This document shows, piece by piece, positions 14,982 through 23,575 of a stretch of 64,000 nucleotides of DNA. The DNA comes from JAWLEV01 sp046538105 (lineage in GTDB: Bacteria; Chloroflexota; Anaerolineae; UBA1429). The translations under genes were made by a program, and so were the position numbers. The stretch is taken from assembly GCA_046538105.1 (NCBI GenBank), contig JBKHJO010000002.1:58219-122218 (forward strand). Reading direction: 5' to 3'. The notes beneath the pieces were generated by a model that was not told the DNA's origin, searched no databases, and was given only the letters and a program-made list of their open reading frames with translations. Position 1 is the stretch's first letter; each line of letters opens with the position of its first letter.

Positions 14982-15709
14982 GATACAGCCTCCACCGGGG
15001 CCACGAAACGGTAGCCCTGCCCCACCACCGTCTCGATGAAACGGGGGGCGTCCGGATCGTCGTCAAGGGCGCGGCGCAGTTCGGCCACGCGGGCATCCAC
15101 GGCGCGGGTGGCGACGACATAGTCCCAACCCCATACCGCATCCAGCAGTCGCTCCCGGCTCAGCACTTCTTGGGCGTGAAGCATCAGGTACTCCAGCAGG
15201 GCCACCGCACGAGAGGTGAGTTCCACAGGCTGTCCATCCTTCTCCACGCGCCGGGCCGTGCGGTCGAGGGTCACGTCGCAGGCACGGAGTCGGCCCGCCA
15301 CCGCCAGTGGCTTCTGCTCAAGGGCCGCGCCCCGGCGGCGCAGCACAGCCCGCATGCGGGCGATCAGTTCGTGGGGATCAAAGGGCTTGTTGAGGTAGTC
15401 GTCCGCCCCCTCTTCCAGAGCCATGGCCCGCTCCGTCGATTCCCCCACCTGGGTGAGGAGGATCACGGGCGTCCAGTCGCCCTTTTGGCGCAGCCGCCGC
15501 AGCACCTCCCGCCCGTTCAATTTAGGCATCAGCACGTCCAGGACGATCAGATCCAGCGCAAAGGCGGCAGCCCGCTCCAGTGCCTCTTCCCCATCGGCGG
15601 CCACGGCCACGGCGAATCCGGCGCGCTCCAAGATGGGGGCCAGATTATCCGTGATGGCCTTCTCATCATCCACCAGCAAGATATACTTCCGGCTCTTTGA
15701 GCGTTGCAT
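14978..15709 (-). CDS. OmpR/PhoB-family response regulator
   Basis: The 243-residue protein has a receiver domain with acidic residues in LLVDDEK (11-17), phospho-acceptor D58 (LIVLDVLMP) and K108 (YLNKPF). A winged-helix DNA-binding domain follows (about 150-240: LTSRAVALLEYLML, RERLLDAVWGWDYVVATRAVDAR in two parts, GQGYRFV). I chose ATG 15709 because AGGGAGG lies 8 nt before it; GTG 15733 would place the SD inside the gene. It should bind 11-bp-spaced direct repeats, and such repeats (TGTAAC) occur ahead of the mini-lipoprotein gene nearby; that link is inference. The kinase gene follows with a 4-bp overlap. Confidence 0.94.
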   Translation of the reverse strand: MQRSKSRKYILLVDDEKAITDNLAPILERAGFAVAVAADGEEALERAAAFALDLIVLDVLMPKLNGREVLRRLRQKGDWTPVILLTQVGESTERAMALEEGADDYLNKPFDPHELIARMRAVLRRRGAALEQKPLAVAGRLRACDVTLDRTARRVEKDGQPVELTSRAVALLEYLMLHAQEVLSRERLLDAVWGWDYVVATRAVDARVAELRRALDDDPDAPRFIETVVGQGYRFVAPVEAVS

Positions 15710-15761
15710 CAACTCGGCCTCCCTATCCTTCACAACGAGCGTTCGACTTTCCCAAAGTGAC

Positions 15762-15793
15762 AGGGAGGCGTCTCTGAGAGACGCCTCCCTTTA
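15762..15793. terminator. Intrinsic terminator
   Basis: A 13-bp perfect stem AGGGAGGCGTCTC/GAGACGCCTCCCT with loop TGA lies between the phosphatase gene and the response-regulator gene, both on the minus strand. Its best T run is on the plus side (TTTA), so on the minus strand it may be partial. Confidence 0.65.
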
Positions 15794-15822
15794 CCGATGC
15801 AAATGCAAGACGGATTATGAGA

Positions 15823-16455
15823 TTACGAGGCGTCATCCTCTTTGTCGGAGGACAGACGATGGCGCAGGGCATCGATGTGCCGCGCGTCGTTCACCCAACG
15901 CACCCATCTCCCCTCTGGCGTGGACCGCAGGCAACTGGTGGAGGCCCAATCCAGTTCGAACCAGCAGGTACGCAGGCGAACCACGCCCCCGCCCAAAAAC
16001 TGGCGCAGCATGACGTTTATGGGGCCGGCATGGGAGACGACGGCCACGCGTTGTAGGTCCTTGTCGGCTATCACATCCATCATCCGCTGCCATCCCGCCT
16101 CCACGCGCTTCCACATGCGCGCGTTGCCGTGGGCAAAATGGTCGCTCTCCCAACTTGCCAGATCCTCTTCCGGCAATTCTCCGGAATAGTCCACCAGGTG
16201 ATCGAGACAGACCTCGCGAAACTCGGGCATCTCCATACGCGGCACGTTGGGAAAGCGCTCAGAGATGGCGTCCGCTGTCTGCCGCGCCCTGGGCATGGTG
16301 CTCAAAAAGAGGTACTGCAGATCCCACTCGTCGCACCGTTCCGCCAGGCGCTCGGCCATCTCGTGGCCCAGCGCCGTCAGCGGATTGTGCGCCGTTATCG
16401 TTGCCGGAGGATCATAATCGACGTGTGCGTGCCGAAAGAGATAGATATCAACCAT
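15823..16455 (-). CDS. Histidine phosphatase family protein (phosphoglycerate mutase-like)
   Basis: The 210-residue protein has the catalytic RHA motif (LFRHAHVD, residues 6-13; the family norm is RHG), a partner Glu in MPEFREVCLDH and the second catalytic His in VVSHAGPIN. Members dephosphorylate small metabolites or phosphoproteins through a phosphohistidine intermediate; this sequence does not tell which. The Ala in place of Gly in RHG is tolerated in many homologues. It ends 33 bp before a hairpin and lies 21 bp after the esterase gene on the same strand, so the two may be co-transcribed. Confidence 0.85.
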   Translation of the reverse strand: MVDIYLFRHAHVDYDPPATITAHNPLTALGHEMAERLAERCDEWDLQYLFLSTMPRARQTADAISERFPNVPRMEMPEFREVCLDHLVDYSGELPEEDLASWESDHFAHGNARMWKRVEAGWQRMMDVIADKDLQRVAVVSHAGPINVMLRQFLGGGVVRLRTCWFELDWASTSCLRSTPEGRWVRWVNDARHIDALRHRLSSDKEDDAS

Positions 16456-16476
16456 AGTTTTCAGACACGCAGCCGC

Positions 16477-17283
16477 CTATACATTCTCCTCCAACAGCGG
16501 AACGGTCGGCTCCCCTTCCAGATAGCCCAACGAGGCGAGGAACTGATCCAGCCGATACAGCGTGCGCTCGAACCAGGGAGAGCGATTGAAGAAGCCGTGC
16601 CCCTCCCCCGATGCCACGTGGAGTTCGGCGCGATTGCCCGCATCCTCCATCAACTGCACAAAGGTCTCGGACTGCTCAACCGGCACCACGGCATCGTTCT
16701 CCCCGTGAAAGGCCACGGCTGGTGGCAATCCCTCCTCGATATAGAGGTTGGGAGAAAGTGCCCTGGCCAACTCTGCGGAGCCAAACCGCTCCACGATGCC
16801 GGGAAGATCGGCGGATAGATCCAAGGCGGGATTGAAGAGGGCCAGAGCGTTGGGAACAGAGGAAACTGTCTCGTCCTCATCCTCAGCCTCAAATCCCTCT
16901 ATCATAGCCGTGCAGGCTGCCAGATGGCCACCGGCCGACCCGCCCGCGGCCATCAAACGCTGGGAATCGAGCCCCAACTCTTTGGCATGGGCGCGCATCC
17001 AGCGGACGGCGCTCTTGGCATCCTCCACGCAGCTATCCGGCAGCACGTTTTGGCGCGACTTGACGCGATAGTCGGCGCAGGCGGCCACCATGCCCCGGTC
17101 CGCCAGGTATTGGGCCTGGCGCCGGAAATGGTTCGCCGTGCCCTGCTGCCATCCGCCCCCAAAAAAGAAGACCGCTCCCGGTCGCCGATCACTCTCTTGC
17201 CAATCCGACGGCAGATAAAGGTACAGGAACAGTCTGACCTGATCCGTCATCTTGTAGATATACGCTCTCTGCGCATCAATCAT
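16477..17283 (-). CDS. Alpha/beta hydrolase (BD-FAE/HSL-like esterase)
   Basis: The 268-residue cytosolic protein has an oxyanion-hole segment FFFGGGWQQGT, the nucleophile elbow MAAGGSAGGHLAA (Ser at about residue 120), the acid in HGENDAVVPV and the catalytic His in SGEGHGFF. This triad layout fits carboxylesterases acting on acetylated or short-chain esters. No signal peptide is seen. It is 33 bp downstream of the AICAR transformylase gene but I see no metabolic link. Substrate unknown. Confidence 0.85.
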   Translation of the reverse strand: MIDAQRAYIYKMTDQVRLFLYLYLPSDWQESDRRPGAVFFFGGGWQQGTANHFRRQAQYLADRGMVAACADYRVKSRQNVLPDSCVEDAKSAVRWMRAHAKELGLDSQRLMAAGGSAGGHLAACTAMIEGFEAEDEDETVSSVPNALALFNPALDLSADLPGIVERFGSAELARALSPNLYIEEGLPPAVAFHGENDAVVPVEQSETFVQLMEDAGNRAELHVASGEGHGFFNRSPWFERTLYRLDQFLASLGYLEGEPTVPLLEENV

Positions 17284-17316
17284 CGTCTCACCTCATGCTC
17301 CTATCATCGTAGATGT

Positions 17317-18489
17317 CTAGTGGTGGAACAGGCGAACACCTGTGAAGCACATGACGATCCCGTATTTATCGCAGGCCGCGGTGACACTCTCGTCGTTCAA
17401 AGAACCGCCGGGCTGGGCCACGTAACTGACGCCGCTGCGCGACGCGCGATCGATGGAATCGCGGAAGGGGAAAAAGGCATCCGAACTGAGGGCCACTCCC
17501 CCCACCCGATCCAACCATTCCCTTTTCTCTTCCGCTGTGAGACGCTCGGGGACCACCGCAAAGGCCTTTTCCCAGGCAACCTCCTCGGCCTCGGAAATCT
17601 CTTCCAAAAAGTAGACATCGATGGCATTGTTCTTTTGGGCCCGCGAGATACCCTCGGCGAACTGGAAGTTCAGCACGCGCGGATGCTGCCGTAGAAACCA
17701 GAGATCGGACTTGGAGGCCGCAAGGCGCGTGCAGTGCACGCGGGACTGCTGTCCCGCCCCCACGCCGGTCACCTGACCGTTATAGGCAAAGCATACGGAA
17801 TTGGATTGGGTGTACTTGAGGGCTACGGAAGCGACGATGAGATCGCGGAGCCCCGATGCAGGCAGATCCTCGTTCTCCGTCACGATATTCTCAAAATAGT
17901 CCTCCAAGAGCATGATGTCGTTGCGCGGCTGCTGCAGGATCAGACCAAAGACGGTACGCTGCTCCATCTCCGGAGGCCCATAGGCGGGATCGATCTGCAG
18001 GATGCGATAGCCGCCGTTCCGCTTCTGTTTCAGGATCTCCAGGGCATCCGGCTCATAGCCGGGAGCGATAATGCCGTCCGATACCTCACGGCGCACGACG
18101 CGAGCCGTGGGCACGTCGCAGGGATCGCTCAGGGAAATCCAATCACCAAAGGACGACATGCGATCAGCGCCTCGGGCCCGGGCATAGGCCGTGGCCAACG
18201 GAGAGAGTTCCAGATCCTCCACAAAGCAGGCCTTTTTCTCCGCCTCGCTCAGGGGGATGGACACGGCGGCTCCCGCCGGGCTCACATGTTTGAAAGAGGC
18301 GGCTGCTGGCTGCCCCAGGAGGGTCTTTAACTCACTCACCAACTGCCAACCGTTCAGGGCATCCAACAGGTTTATATAGCCCGGCTTTCCATTCAGGGCC
18401 TCAAAGGGCAGATCGCCCTGCTCCACAAAGACGCGGGCTGGTTTCTGGTGTGGATTCACACCATAGCGTAGGCTCATCTCGCCAGACAT
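17317..18489 (-). CDS. purH: AICAR transformylase, stand-alone (no IMP cyclohydrolase domain)
   Basis: The 390-residue protein catalyses formylation of AICAR with 10-formyl-THF, the ninth step of purine synthesis. It corresponds to the C-terminal domain of bifunctional PurH: RYGVNPHQ at the start, the catalytic Lys-His pair in ASFKHVSPAGAA, and GVGAGQQSRVHCTRLA near the middle. The N-terminal IMP cyclohydrolase domain is absent, so that step must be supplied by another gene. I chose ATG 18489 (MSGEMSLRYG), which has SD AAGGGAGGG 4 nt upstream; the frame extends 15 codons further without family similarity. The folate link fits with trmFO and glyA elsewhere in the window but there is no operon. 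Confidence 0.9.
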   Translation of the reverse strand: MSGEMSLRYGVNPHQKPARVFVEQGDLPFEALNGKPGYINLLDALNGWQLVSELKTLLGQPAAASFKHVSPAGAAVSIPLSEAEKKACFVEDLELSPLATAYARARGADRMSSFGDWISLSDPCDVPTARVVRREVSDGIIAPGYEPDALEILKQKRNGGYRILQIDPAYGPPEMEQRTVFGLILQQPRNDIMLLEDYFENIVTENEDLPASGLRDLIVASVALKYTQSNSVCFAYNGQVTGVGAGQQSRVHCTRLAASKSDLWFLRQHPRVLNFQFAEGISRAQKNNAIDVYFLEEISEAEEVAWEKAFAVVPERLTAEEKREWLDRVGGVALSSDAFFPFRDSIDRASRSGVSYVAQPGGSLNDESVTAACDKYGIVMCFTGVRLFHH

Positions 18490-18716
18490 AGATCCCTCCC
18501 TTGTTATCAAAGATTCGCTTTTTGCGTAGGACACACTGGCTTATTGTACGAGGGGTAGAGAGCATTGACAAGTGGGCCAATCCATTCCAATATCGGTTCC
18601 TCCCTCTCTCTGATGGGATGGAACTGATTCTGCACCGGCACCGCCCCCCTTTACGGCGGGGGCCCCTGCAAAGTCCTGTATCTCAGGATCCTGTGGTGGA
18701 CAATTCCCTGCCATAT

Positions 18717-18722
18717 TATAAT
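18717..18722 (+). promoter_or_regulatory. -10 element of the small membrane protein gene
   Basis: A perfect TATAAT lies about 37 bp before the start codon. The -35 region is weak (TGGACA at 14-bp spacing, or TGGTGG at 17), so an activator may be needed. Confidence 0.5.
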
Positions 18723-18758
18723 AGATACGTCTCAGATCATCCGTGTAAGGAGTCAACC

Positions 18759-19163
18759 ATGGTCAAGGCCAGCGAGAAATCCGATATCATAAGTCCTGTC
18801 ATCCGTTGGGTGGCGCGCGTCTGGAGTATCGTCAGCCTGGGATTCGTGCTGCTGATAGTGGGCGGGGAACTCGCCTCGCCCACAGGGTCACCGCCTATAG
18901 CGGCACGCGACCTCTTGGGCATGGCCCTTTTCCCCGTGGGAGTATGTGTGGGACTTGTGGTGGCCTGGTGGCACGAGGGGCTGGGCGGCACCATAACGGT
19001 GAGCAGTTTGCTGGCTTTTTATGTCCTTCTGTGGGGCTTTGACGGGCACTTTCCCCGTGGTCCCTATTTTGCGCTGGTGGCGGCACCGGGCGTCCTGTTT
19101 CTTCTACTGTGGAGCATCGCCCTTGTAAGAAGCCAGTCCAGGCCCGCTCATGACACAACGTAG
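18759..19163 (+). CDS. Small polytopic membrane protein of unknown function
   Basis: The 134-residue protein has four hydrophobic segments (about 20-40, 50-70, 75-95 and 105-125) separated by short loops, one with PPIAARDLLG. I recognise no catalytic motif. SD AAGGAG lies 7 nt before the ATG, and a TATAAT element is upstream; the frame stays open further 5' but without SD or start support. It is convergent with the large lipoprotein gene, 19 bp away, and is therefore a single-gene unit. The even helix count suggests both termini are cytosolic (inference). Confidence 0.78.
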   Translation: MVKASEKSDIISPVIRWVARVWSIVSLGFVLLIVGGELASPTGSPPIAARDLLGMALFPVGVCVGLVVAWWHEGLGGTITVSSLLAFYVLLWGFDGHFPRGPYFALVAAPGVLFLLLWSIALVRSQSRPAHDTT

Positions 19164-19182
19164 AGCGGCTCGCCGATATCCT

Positions 19183-22100
19183 CTATGGGGAGGCGGAAAC
19201 GGGCCTCCAAACGGCCTCCTCCGCCCGCACCAGGTACACCTGGCCCACGAGGTCGCCCAACGCCAGCAGCCCCCGCTCCTCGCCCTCTACGCTGATGTCC
19301 AGGTCGGTGAAACGTTCCTCCAATCGCCGCTCGGAAAAGGGCGTCCCCTGAGCCCGAGCCCACGTCTCGCCCCTATCCGTCGAACGGTAGAGGCCCAGAG
19401 AGGAAAGCACGTACACGGTGCCATCCCGATCATAGAAGGGAGACCTTTGCTTTGCCACCACAAATTCTCCCGCCGGCAAAGAGAAAACGGTCCGCTCTGG
19501 GTCATCCCCCCACGTGAGTATGCGGCTCCCTTTAGGCGCACGAAGCATAGTGTCTTCCGATTCCTCACCTAACAGGGCCTCCGCCCGGGGAAGATCCTCT
19601 CCCTCAGCGACCTGAGCAACCAGTTTCCACGTCTGCCCCCGATCCGAGGACCGAAATAAGGACCGCCCCACCTCGTGGGAACTCAGATCGCGGTAGCGGC
19701 AATAGGCCAAAAGGGTACCATCGATACCGTAATCCTGCGAAAGGGCGATCTCTTCCACCTGAAGGTGAGTCAGACCGCGCCACATGGGCTGCCAGGTATC
19801 GCCCCTATCCAGGGAACGCCACACGCCAAACCCCTGTCCATCACCGTCCCATCCCCCCACAAAAAGGGTTCCATCGTCCTCGTACGCGGACGACATAGCC
19901 AGCACGAGATGGGCGCCCGTATCGTGCCGTGCCTGCGGCAGCCCGCCCCCAAGCCGCACCCAATCACGCCCGTCCGTATGGGAGCGATAGAGAGCATTCT
20001 CGCTCACGACGAAGAGAGTCTTATCCACGTCATAGCGCGGCGAGAGGGATAACTGGGCAACGCCTCCCTCGAGTGTGGTCTGCTGGGGGACTGTGGGAAC
20101 AGCGAACTCTCCCCCCTGGGGCTGCAACAGCGCCAGTCGAGAGCCTTCCAAAGCATAGAACAGATCGAGAGCCCCGTCATAACTATGCACACGGTGGCGC
20201 GTCGTATATCCCAACGGCGTCCACGTCTCCGTATCCACCACCAACCAGTGGCCATCGCGGGGTACAAAGCCCTGGGCACCATCCGGTGAGAGCATCTCCA
20301 AAAGAACGCCGTCGCGCCAGGAGATGACCTCACCACTCTCAACGTCGCGGACGAACAGGTTTACGTGTGAGACATCGGGCCCCCTGTAGCGCACGTTCTC
20401 ATAAACGCGGCCGCCTATTGGAGGAAGCAGCCTCTCCCCACCCACACCGGCCAGGACACTGATGGTATGGGTCACGGGCGTCAGCGTATCAAGGGAAAAA
20501 AATCGCGGCGTGGGAACCGCACCGGAGCCTCTCCCCCACGTCGTCACAACCACGGACAAGACGCCAAGGGTCGGGTGTACTTTTAAATCGCGCACAAACT
20601 GATTCCCCGTACAGCCACGACAAGACTGGGCATCGATATCGGGGGTCAGAGAATCGATCCGTTCAAGGCTCCCCCCATCGTACACGTGTGCACCATACGC
20701 TGCGACATATATCTCATCCCGCAGAGCATTGTAGGCAGGCACACCCCCCTCGGGGATGACGCCCACATGTTCGTCCCTCATCAGGTCCCAGATCTGCACC
20801 TCCCCCTCCCCGAGTTGATACACCTCCCCCTCCGCTCCGACGAGGGCCCGCGCCCGCCGCGCGTCCAGGGCGATGCGATTGCCCCCTGTGATAACGCGGG
20901 ATACCTGGAAATCGTCCACGTCGATGATGCTGATCTGCGAACCATCGCCCTGTCCCACGAGCAGGAGGCCATTCTGATCATCCAGAACCATCTGGCCCGC
21001 CCCAGCCGGTACCGAACGATCCAAACCGAGAGTCCCCTTTTGCAGATGGGCGATATCCACCTCATAGACGACGGCGCCCGTATCGTTCATGTACAGGCTC
21101 TCCTTATCACGATCCACAATGAGTCCGCACAGTTCGACACCGAGTTGTACCGACTGGTCGATCTCCAATGTGACGCCGTCGACGGCGATCACCCTGTGTC
21201 CCTGTCGATCCAGAACGTAGAGGCGCGCACCATCACCTTGCTCATCGGCCAGGACAGCGCCCGCGAACGGCCACGCCTCGCCTGTCCCCTCTTCCGTCAT
21301 ATCGGTGCTACACAGGTACAGCAGGTAAGACTGGCCAGGCGGATAGGTAATATAGGTAAAGACGAGGCGTTCCGAGGTTACATCCCCCCACACCAATTCT
21401 TTCTGCTGATCGTCAATGCGTGCGAGTTCCTCCTGCAAAACGCCCTCATCCAAACTATAAAGGAGCACCGAGGACGTCTCTTCCCCTTGCGCCAAAGGCC
21501 CCTGAACAACAAAAAACTCGCCTCCCTCATCCACAATCAGGGCCCGCACAGTCTCCAGTGGCATCTTTACCTCCCAGAGGGGGGTGATCTCTGGCAACGC
21601 ATAGGCATAGACAGTATTAGAGAGGGAGACGAGCAAGATATCCATATCCTCTGTAAAGACCACGCGACGCTCCGCGCCCCTGGAAGGATACACAAGGTCG
21701 TCTATTATGTCGAGTTCTCGAGAGTCACGAACCTGCAGGCGGTCGGGCAGGGACAGATACAGGCATTCCCGCTGGGCGTCCACCCACATGTCGTCCACGT
21801 ATCCAAGGGGACGCAGATCGACATCATATACCTGTTGGCCATCGGCGGTATCCAGGGCAAGGAGATATTCCCCGTCTTCCCTTTCACAGATCAGGTAGAC
21901 CCATCCACCTTCAGCGGCCATGGGGGCCCTCGGCATCCCGGGCAGGGACCAGATATCCTGCACAGTGCCCGCCTCAAGATCTATGACTGCCATACAGGCT
22001 CCCGCGGCGTCGGGGGCCCCATGATGAGAACAAAGAACGTAGGCGGTATGGCCATCCACGGCCAGGGCCGTGGGATCGTAGGCGTTGCCCACCGCCGGCC

Positions 22101-22365
22101 CCAAATTCAGTTCTGCGAGCACCGAAGGCAAAGGCTCCGGAGGCGTAGGAGAGGGAGAGGGGGACACGGCCGTGGGCGAAGGAGACACGACTGGACTGGG
22201 GGATGCCGTAAGAAAGGAGGATCTCGAGGGGGTGGAGGGCACCGTGGGAGAGATGACAGGCCGCGTCTCTCTCTCCCCCCCGAAGCAACCCGCAACCAGG
22301 ATTAGAAAGACACATAACACAAAGATTTTGCACCACCACAAGGACCGCTGCACGTCTTCTCCCAC
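19183..22365 (-). CDS. Large lipoprotein with beta-propeller and Asp-box (BNR) repeats
   Basis: The 1060-residue protein starts with a lipoprotein signal (lipobox LVAGC, Cys27), then a Ser/Pro/Thr-rich stalk (about 40-80) of the kind that lifts surface proteins through a thick wall. The middle (about 80-780) consists of repeated YVLD/VIAVDG-type strands typical of PQQ/YVTN-like propellers. The last third has at least three Asp-box motifs, SLDRGDTW, SSDRGQTW and STDRGETW, as in sialidase-like and photosynthesis-stability-factor-like propellers. No sialidase catalytic Arg triad or FRIP motif was found, so binding or scaffolding on the cell surface is more likely than catalysis. Function unknown. 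Confidence 0.85.
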   Translation of the reverse strand: MGEDVQRSLWWCKIFVLCVFLILVAGCFGGERETRPVISPTVPSTPSRSSFLTASPSPVVSPSPTAVSPSPSPTPPEPLPSVLAELNLGPAVGNAYDPTALAVDGHTAYVLCSHHGAPDAAGACMAVIDLEAGTVQDIWSLPGMPRAPMAAEGGWVYLICEREDGEYLLALDTADGQQVYDVDLRPLGYVDDMWVDAQRECLYLSLPDRLQVRDSRELDIIDDLVYPSRGAERRVVFTEDMDILLVSLSNTVYAYALPEITPLWEVKMPLETVRALIVDEGGEFFVVQGPLAQGEETSSVLLYSLDEGVLQEELARIDDQQKELVWGDVTSERLVFTYITYPPGQSYLLYLCSTDMTEEGTGEAWPFAGAVLADEQGDGARLYVLDRQGHRVIAVDGVTLEIDQSVQLGVELCGLIVDRDKESLYMNDTGAVVYEVDIAHLQKGTLGLDRSVPAGAGQMVLDDQNGLLLVGQGDGSQISIIDVDDFQVSRVITGGNRIALDARRARALVGAEGEVYQLGEGEVQIWDLMRDEHVGVIPEGGVPAYNALRDEIYVAAYGAHVYDGGSLERIDSLTPDIDAQSCRGCTGNQFVRDLKVHPTLGVLSVVVTTWGRGSGAVPTPRFFSLDTLTPVTHTISVLAGVGGERLLPPIGGRVYENVRYRGPDVSHVNLFVRDVESGEVISWRDGVLLEMLSPDGAQGFVPRDGHWLVVDTETWTPLGYTTRHRVHSYDGALDLFYALEGSRLALLQPQGGEFAVPTVPQQTTLEGGVAQLSLSPRYDVDKTLFVVSENALYRSHTDGRDWVRLGGGLPQARHDTGAHLVLAMSSAYEDDGTLFVGGWDGDGQGFGVWRSLDRGDTWQPMWRGLTHLQVEEIALSQDYGIDGTLLAYCRYRDLSSHEVGRSLFRSSDRGQTWKLVAQVAEGEDLPRAEALLGEESEDTMLRAPKGSRILTWGDDPERTVFSLPAGEFVVAKQRSPFYDRDGTVYVLSSLGLYRSTDRGETWARAQGTPFSERRLEERFTDLDISVEGEERGLLALGDLVGQVYLVRAEEAVWRPVSASP

Positions 22366-22418
22366 CCTAGATCTGCGATATCCCGCAAACTATTTCCAGG
22401 CCAAGAGCGCAAAGGCCT

Positions 22419-23507
22419 CTATGACAGATCCTCCAGCACGCGCTCATTGCGACAGGCGATACCCTCCTCACCCTCTCCCGGATGACAGAGATCACAACGC
22501 ACGCAGGCGACCTCGTCGATGAGGCCCTGTTTTATCTTGCGCACGAGATCGGGCTCGGCAATCAAGGGGCGACAGAGACTGATCAACTGTACCGCACCAT
22601 TGCTTAACACGCGCTCCATACATCGGCGCGTACGAAAGCCATAGACCAAAGCGAGGGGATAGTCAGGCCCAACGGCGTCGCGCACGGCCCCGGCCAGGGG
22701 ACGCAAGGGCGCCTCGACGGTGAGATCCATCCACTCTGGCCGACCGAGGGCAAAGCTTATCTCCACACAATCGATGCCATAGCTGGCGCACCATGCGGCT
22801 ATCCTGGCCCCCTTCTCCACATCCAGCCCACTGCTTTCACGCCCAGCCACGCCGAGCTTGATCCACACAGGATAATGGGGGCCAACCTGACGCCGCATCT
22901 CGGCAACGACGGCTTTCAGGAAAGCGCTCCTCCGCTCCTCATCCCCTCCCCAGCGATCCTGCCGGAAGTTCGTCTCTGGTGTCAGAAACTGGGTGATGAG
23001 ATAACCGTGCGCGCCATGTATCTGCACACCGTCAAAGCCCGCCTCCCGCACGCGGCGAGCAGCCTCACCGAACTGCGCTACGACCTTTCCAATCTCCCCC
23101 TCGGACATGGTCCGCGGCTTCACAAGATCGTTGGTGGCCACCCCAGAAGGGGAAAGGGGGTGGGGCGTTACCTCCGGATCCACGTTCGCCCCCGCGTGGT
23201 TGATTTGCATCATCACCCGCCCGCCGGCCTTTTGGGCCGGACGAATGACATCCCGCCAGGGAGATATGAGATCATCGCTGGCCATGGCAGCCATACCCGC
23301 ATGCGCGCGACCGGCAAAGGAGACACAGGTATGTCCCGTCACGATCAGCCCCACCTCTCCCTCGGCCAGTTCGCGGTATATATGGGCCATCTCTGGCGTG
23401 GGGGCTCCTGTCTCCTTATCTGCCACGAATTCCGCCGTTGCCGAGCGCATGACGCGATTCCGAAGATGCAAGTCGCCTACGGTAAGGGGGTCAAACAGTG
23501 TCACCAC
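22419..23507 (-). CDS. NADH:flavin oxidoreductase, Old Yellow Enzyme family
   Basis: The 362-residue TIM-barrel FMN protein has the family N-terminus (LFDPLTVGDLHLRNRV), the substrate-binding QIHGAHGYLITQFLTP motif (catalytic His pair region) and a C-terminal phosphate-binding segment (LISLCRPLIAEPDL). After the barrel comes a Cys cluster, C-x2-C-x2-C-x10-C (ACVRCDLCHPG...GIAC), resembling the 4Fe-4S site of enoate and dienoyl-CoA reductases, but the C-terminal FAD/NAD domains of those enzymes are absent. It therefore resembles the stand-alone barrel of such reductases and likely reduces an activated C=C bond with an external electron donor. Its neighbours do not indicate a substrate. Confidence 0.9.
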   Translation of the reverse strand: MVTLFDPLTVGDLHLRNRVMRSATAEFVADKETGAPTPEMAHIYRELAEGEVGLIVTGHTCVSFAGRAHAGMAAMASDDLISPWRDVIRPAQKAGGRVMMQINHAGANVDPEVTPHPLSPSGVATNDLVKPRTMSEGEIGKVVAQFGEAARRVREAGFDGVQIHGAHGYLITQFLTPETNFRQDRWGGDEERRSAFLKAVVAEMRRQVGPHYPVWIKLGVAGRESSGLDVEKGARIAAWCASYGIDCVEISFALGRPEWMDLTVEAPLRPLAGAVRDAVGPDYPLALVYGFRTRRCMERVLSNGAVQLISLCRPLIAEPDLVRKIKQGLIDEVACVRCDLCHPGEGEEGIACRNERVLEDLS

Positions 23508-23575
23508 GAAACACCCTCCTTCAGATTACGGTACGTCATGATCATGGCTACCCGAACCGTACTGAAAAGCGCCCT

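Noticed and set aside
20686..22305. Long open frame (539 codons) on the plus strand
   Set aside because: It lies wholly antisense to the well-supported lipoprotein gene, has His/Arg-rich nonsense composition and no SD or recognisable domain; it is a shadow caused by codon bias.
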